This document shows, piece after piece, positions 61,746-64,000 of a stretch of DNA of 64,000 nt. A model generated the notes under the pieces. It had not been told where the DNA came from. It did no database searches and saw only the letters and a program-made list of their open reading frames with translations. Made by a program: the position numbers and the translations under genes. The stretch comes from Tetrahymena elliotti 4EA (Eukaryota > Ciliophora > Oligohymenophorea > Hymenostomatida > Tetrahymenidae): assembly GCA_000231825.2 (NCBI GenBank), contig JH720358.1, positions 95,242-159,241 of the forward strand. The letters run 5' to 3'. Positions within the stretch are counted from its first letter, which is position 1, and each line of letters begins with the position of its first letter.

Positions 61746-63314
61746 TTTTTTACTAATTTTTATATTCCTAAAATTTCAAATAAAAATTTTAAAAGATGTT
61801 AACAACAATTTTATTTATTTTTTAAATTATTTTTAATCATCATAAATGAAATTAATTTTTAAAATAAAAGATATAAAATTCCTAGAAATGAAGCAAAATC
61901 ATAAAATACAAAAATAAAAAACTTGCTCAAATTTTTATATCTATCTTTCTTAGAAAAAATTGATAAATTATAAATTTACATTGCTAATTAACGTAAGCTC
62001 AATAAAATTTCATTTGTTTGGTAAAAATAATTAATTTATGGTTTGGCTTTTTATTCATTAGAAATTAAATGTTACTAATTAATATCTTTGTATGCCATAA
62101 AAAGTACTCATAACATAAATTTTTGTTTTTTAACTTTTATTGGTATTTATTAAAATTGGAAAAGTAAAGAAAAAACAAAAATTAATATTGAATTATCTTA
62201 AGATTAAAATGCATTCATTATGCTTTCAAAAAAATAGAATAGGTTAAAAGAAATAATAGATATTATAATTCATCCTCTTTTCTACTCCTATTTTATTTTA
62301 GAAGTAAAAACAAGAAGCAAAAGAAAGAGTTCCTAACCAACGAAAGAGTAATAAGATAAATAATACAAAAACTCCTTATGAGTAATGTAGATCAAAGCTT
62401 AGAATAACAAATTTCATTTTATTTTAGTTGATTTAATAGATATTAGATATTTTAATTATATCTTCTAGTATTTAAAGGTTAAAATTTTAAAACAGAAACA
62501 ACAAAAATAAAATAACTAAAGAATAGCATTTAAAATATTCAATTTAAACATTAATTAATTTTTTAGAATGGATGGCAAATAGGAAATTTAATTTTGAATC
62601 CCTAGACCTATCAAATCTTTAATGAATAAAAAAAATTTTTCAACTGGGATATAGTTTTTTTTGGGACTTTATAAAAATTTTGTAGAGTTTTGTAATTTAA
62701 AGAAATTATAAAAAATTTAAAATACAATTGAGAAAGTTAAAAAAATCATAAATTTTATAAATTTTTGAATTTGTAAAGAAAAAATTGGCTGAATTACGAA
62801 AAGTTGTTTATTTAAATCTTACAAATAGGATTATAACTTTATTAATTATTGTTTTTCAAAAGATTCATTAGAAATTTTGATAATATCAAATAAAACAGTG
62901 ATTATAACCATGAATAGTTTTTAGATTATGGAAGATATAACATGAATTTATTAGTAGGGTTTTATTGAATGGATAAATTAATCGGATATCTGTCATGCCC
63001 TTAGTAAAGAATAAATAGATGGGTATTAAACTTTTGAAATTATTAATTATTTTTTACTTATTTATTAATGCTTAAGAAATATTAGCCTTATATTTTATAA
63101 TTTCATTCATTTAGTGATTGTTGTTAATTAATTATTTAATATCCTTAATCAAAAGCAGTAAAAATAAAGATAATACTTTGAATTAAAATAAAGTGAATAG
63201 AAAAGATTCCTCCTTCATTAATATTAGATCTAATAATATTCTTATTTTTTATAAGTTTAAATTTAATTTTAGCAAAAAAGTAGGATTAAACTTATAATTA
63301 GTTTTTCATTGCTC
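61746..63314. other. intergenic with a weak ORF candidate
   Basis: Mostly A+T-rich. A TGA-bounded frame of 138 codons at 62209..62625 (+) has a basic, Gln/Lys/Asn-rich middle and ends FLEWMANRKFNFESLDLSN, which looks somewhat coding. It has no known family and is within chance length, so it is noted only. Nothing else is seen before 63315. Confidence 0.45.
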
Positions 63315-64000
63315 ATGATTTGTAAATTATTCATAAGTATATGGGCTTTTGCATCCTGCCTTTTCAAGTTAATTCTTTGCGATTATCCATGCAATAATTT
63401 TGGCTTAATGGACGGATTATATCAATCACCTTGCACCAATTCAAACACTTTCAGCTATAACCTAAAAAAAATATAGGATATGGGAGAAGATGTGCTATCT
63501 ACCTCCTAAAAATTAACAATATCTGGTTGGTGGAAGCCAACTGCAAACCTTGATTTGACTAATTAGTGGTAAACTTTGATCTATTTATCCACAAATACAA
63601 ATGGTGTTACTTTACCAATGAATGGAGAATCAGAATTAAATGGGGATAACACAAGAAGATTGCTTGCTTTCTTCTTCAATAATAATGGACAAAATCAACT
63701 CCAAGCAAATTATAACCAAGCTACTCCAGTTGTTGTTCCAAGTTTCTCTAGCTTAATGGGTAAATGGAGTTTCTATGCCTTTTCGATTAATTTCAATGCC
63801 AAAACCTTTAAAATCGTTATAAATCCAATAGATTCAAATACTCAACTATTCTACTAAGGGACTTTTACTGCTAATATTCCTGATAACTTTGGAGTCTTTC
63901 CTAATTTAGGTTTGTATTTTGATGCTACCCCAGCTTATTTTCCATCTTGTTCACCTATGTAAGGAATATAAGTCTCTGCTAACTATGATTTAGATACTAC
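63315..64000 (+). CDS. secreted or surface protein with concanavalin/LamG-like domain (partial, runs off the window)
   Basis: Open from ATG at 63315 through the window end (at least 228 codons), so 3'-truncated by the window, not by mutation. Residues 1-22 (MICKLFISIWAFASC...) form a signal peptide. The mature part has beta-strand-type composition: LTISGWWKPTANLDL, then TLIYLSTNTNG, then GKWSFYAFSINFNAKTFKIVINP, then FPNLGLYFDATPAYFPS. The pattern of a WxFYAFSxxF core strand followed by a xxIxIN strand is that of LamG/concanavalin-like jelly-roll domains common in large ciliate surface and cysteine-rich transmembrane proteins. Cys residues occur at the N-terminal end (CDYPCNN, SPCTN). What follows the domain cannot be seen. 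Confidence 0.7.

Noticed and set aside
1..64000. Mobile elements, CRISPR arrays, bacterial-type operons and ribosome-binding sites
   Set aside because: No transposase, reverse transcriptase, integrase or regularly spaced repeats were seen. The reassigned code and introns make this a ciliate nuclear sequence, so bacterial signals do not apply.

Overview
The window reads as macronuclear DNA of a Tetrahymena-like oligohymenophorean ciliate. Every convincing gene is open only if TAA and TAG are read as glutamine and TGA is the sole stop. The sequence is extremely A+T-rich, with long gene deserts. Exons are joined by short, very A+T-rich introns of the GTAA...YAG type, and starts sit in A-rich contexts. 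One gene encodes a secretory granule lattice (Grl/trichocyst matrix type) protein, a ciliate hallmark. A 128-base run of N at 14731..14858 shows this is a draft assembly. All coding calls below were translated by eye with that code, and every splice junction was checked for GT..AG and for keeping the frame.

Layout, left to right: pyroglutamyl-peptidase I-like (416..1099, -); extended SDR / dihydroflavonol-reductase-like (1550..2859, +); possible small multi-pass membrane protein (3748..4320, +) whose 3' end overlaps that of a 674-aa coiled-coil protein (4284..6935, -); Ser/Gln/Asn-rich protein of unknown function (7546..9327, -); membrane-anchored penicillin-acylase-family N-terminal nucleophile hydrolase (11075..14206, +); two small membrane proteins in tandem (15284..15790 and 16211..17113, +); Grl-type granule protein (18824..20611, -); a 4 kb desert; TBC-domain Rab-GAP (24590..26781, -); another 4 kb desert; FCP1/SCP-type DxDxT phosphatase (30813..34475, +); two tandem paralogues of an unknown ciliate family (35714..37336 and 38086..40286, -); transportin / karyopherin beta-2 (42155..45596, -); cytochrome P450 (47677..49581, +); large PBS-lyase-type HEAT-repeat protein (50377..55123, +); PAP2 / glucose-6-phosphatase-like membrane phosphatase (56707..58839, -); a tRNA-Phe(GAA) cluster of one pseudogene and two opposed intact copies (61213..61745); and the 5' part of a secreted LamG/concanavalin-like protein (63315 to the window end, +).

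There is no operon logic. Genes are independent, mono- or multi-exonic, and cover ordinary cell biology: protein turnover, redox metabolism, membrane traffic, nuclear import, regulated secretion and lipid or sugar-phosphate metabolism. I found no mobile element, CRISPR array, telomere or clear defence island. The most unusual items are the G6Pase-like enzyme with a roughly 200-residue low-complexity insert between catalytic motifs I and II, the decayed duplication of that gene's last exon segment and 3' flank, the tandem unknown family with conserved exon structure, the tRNA-Phe cluster with a damaged third copy, and a GC-rich island inside the Grl intron.

Caveat: with TGA as the only stop in DNA this A+T-rich, chance open frames of 60 to 150 codons are common. 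Orphan ORFs without introns, homology or a coding-like composition are therefore not called as genes.
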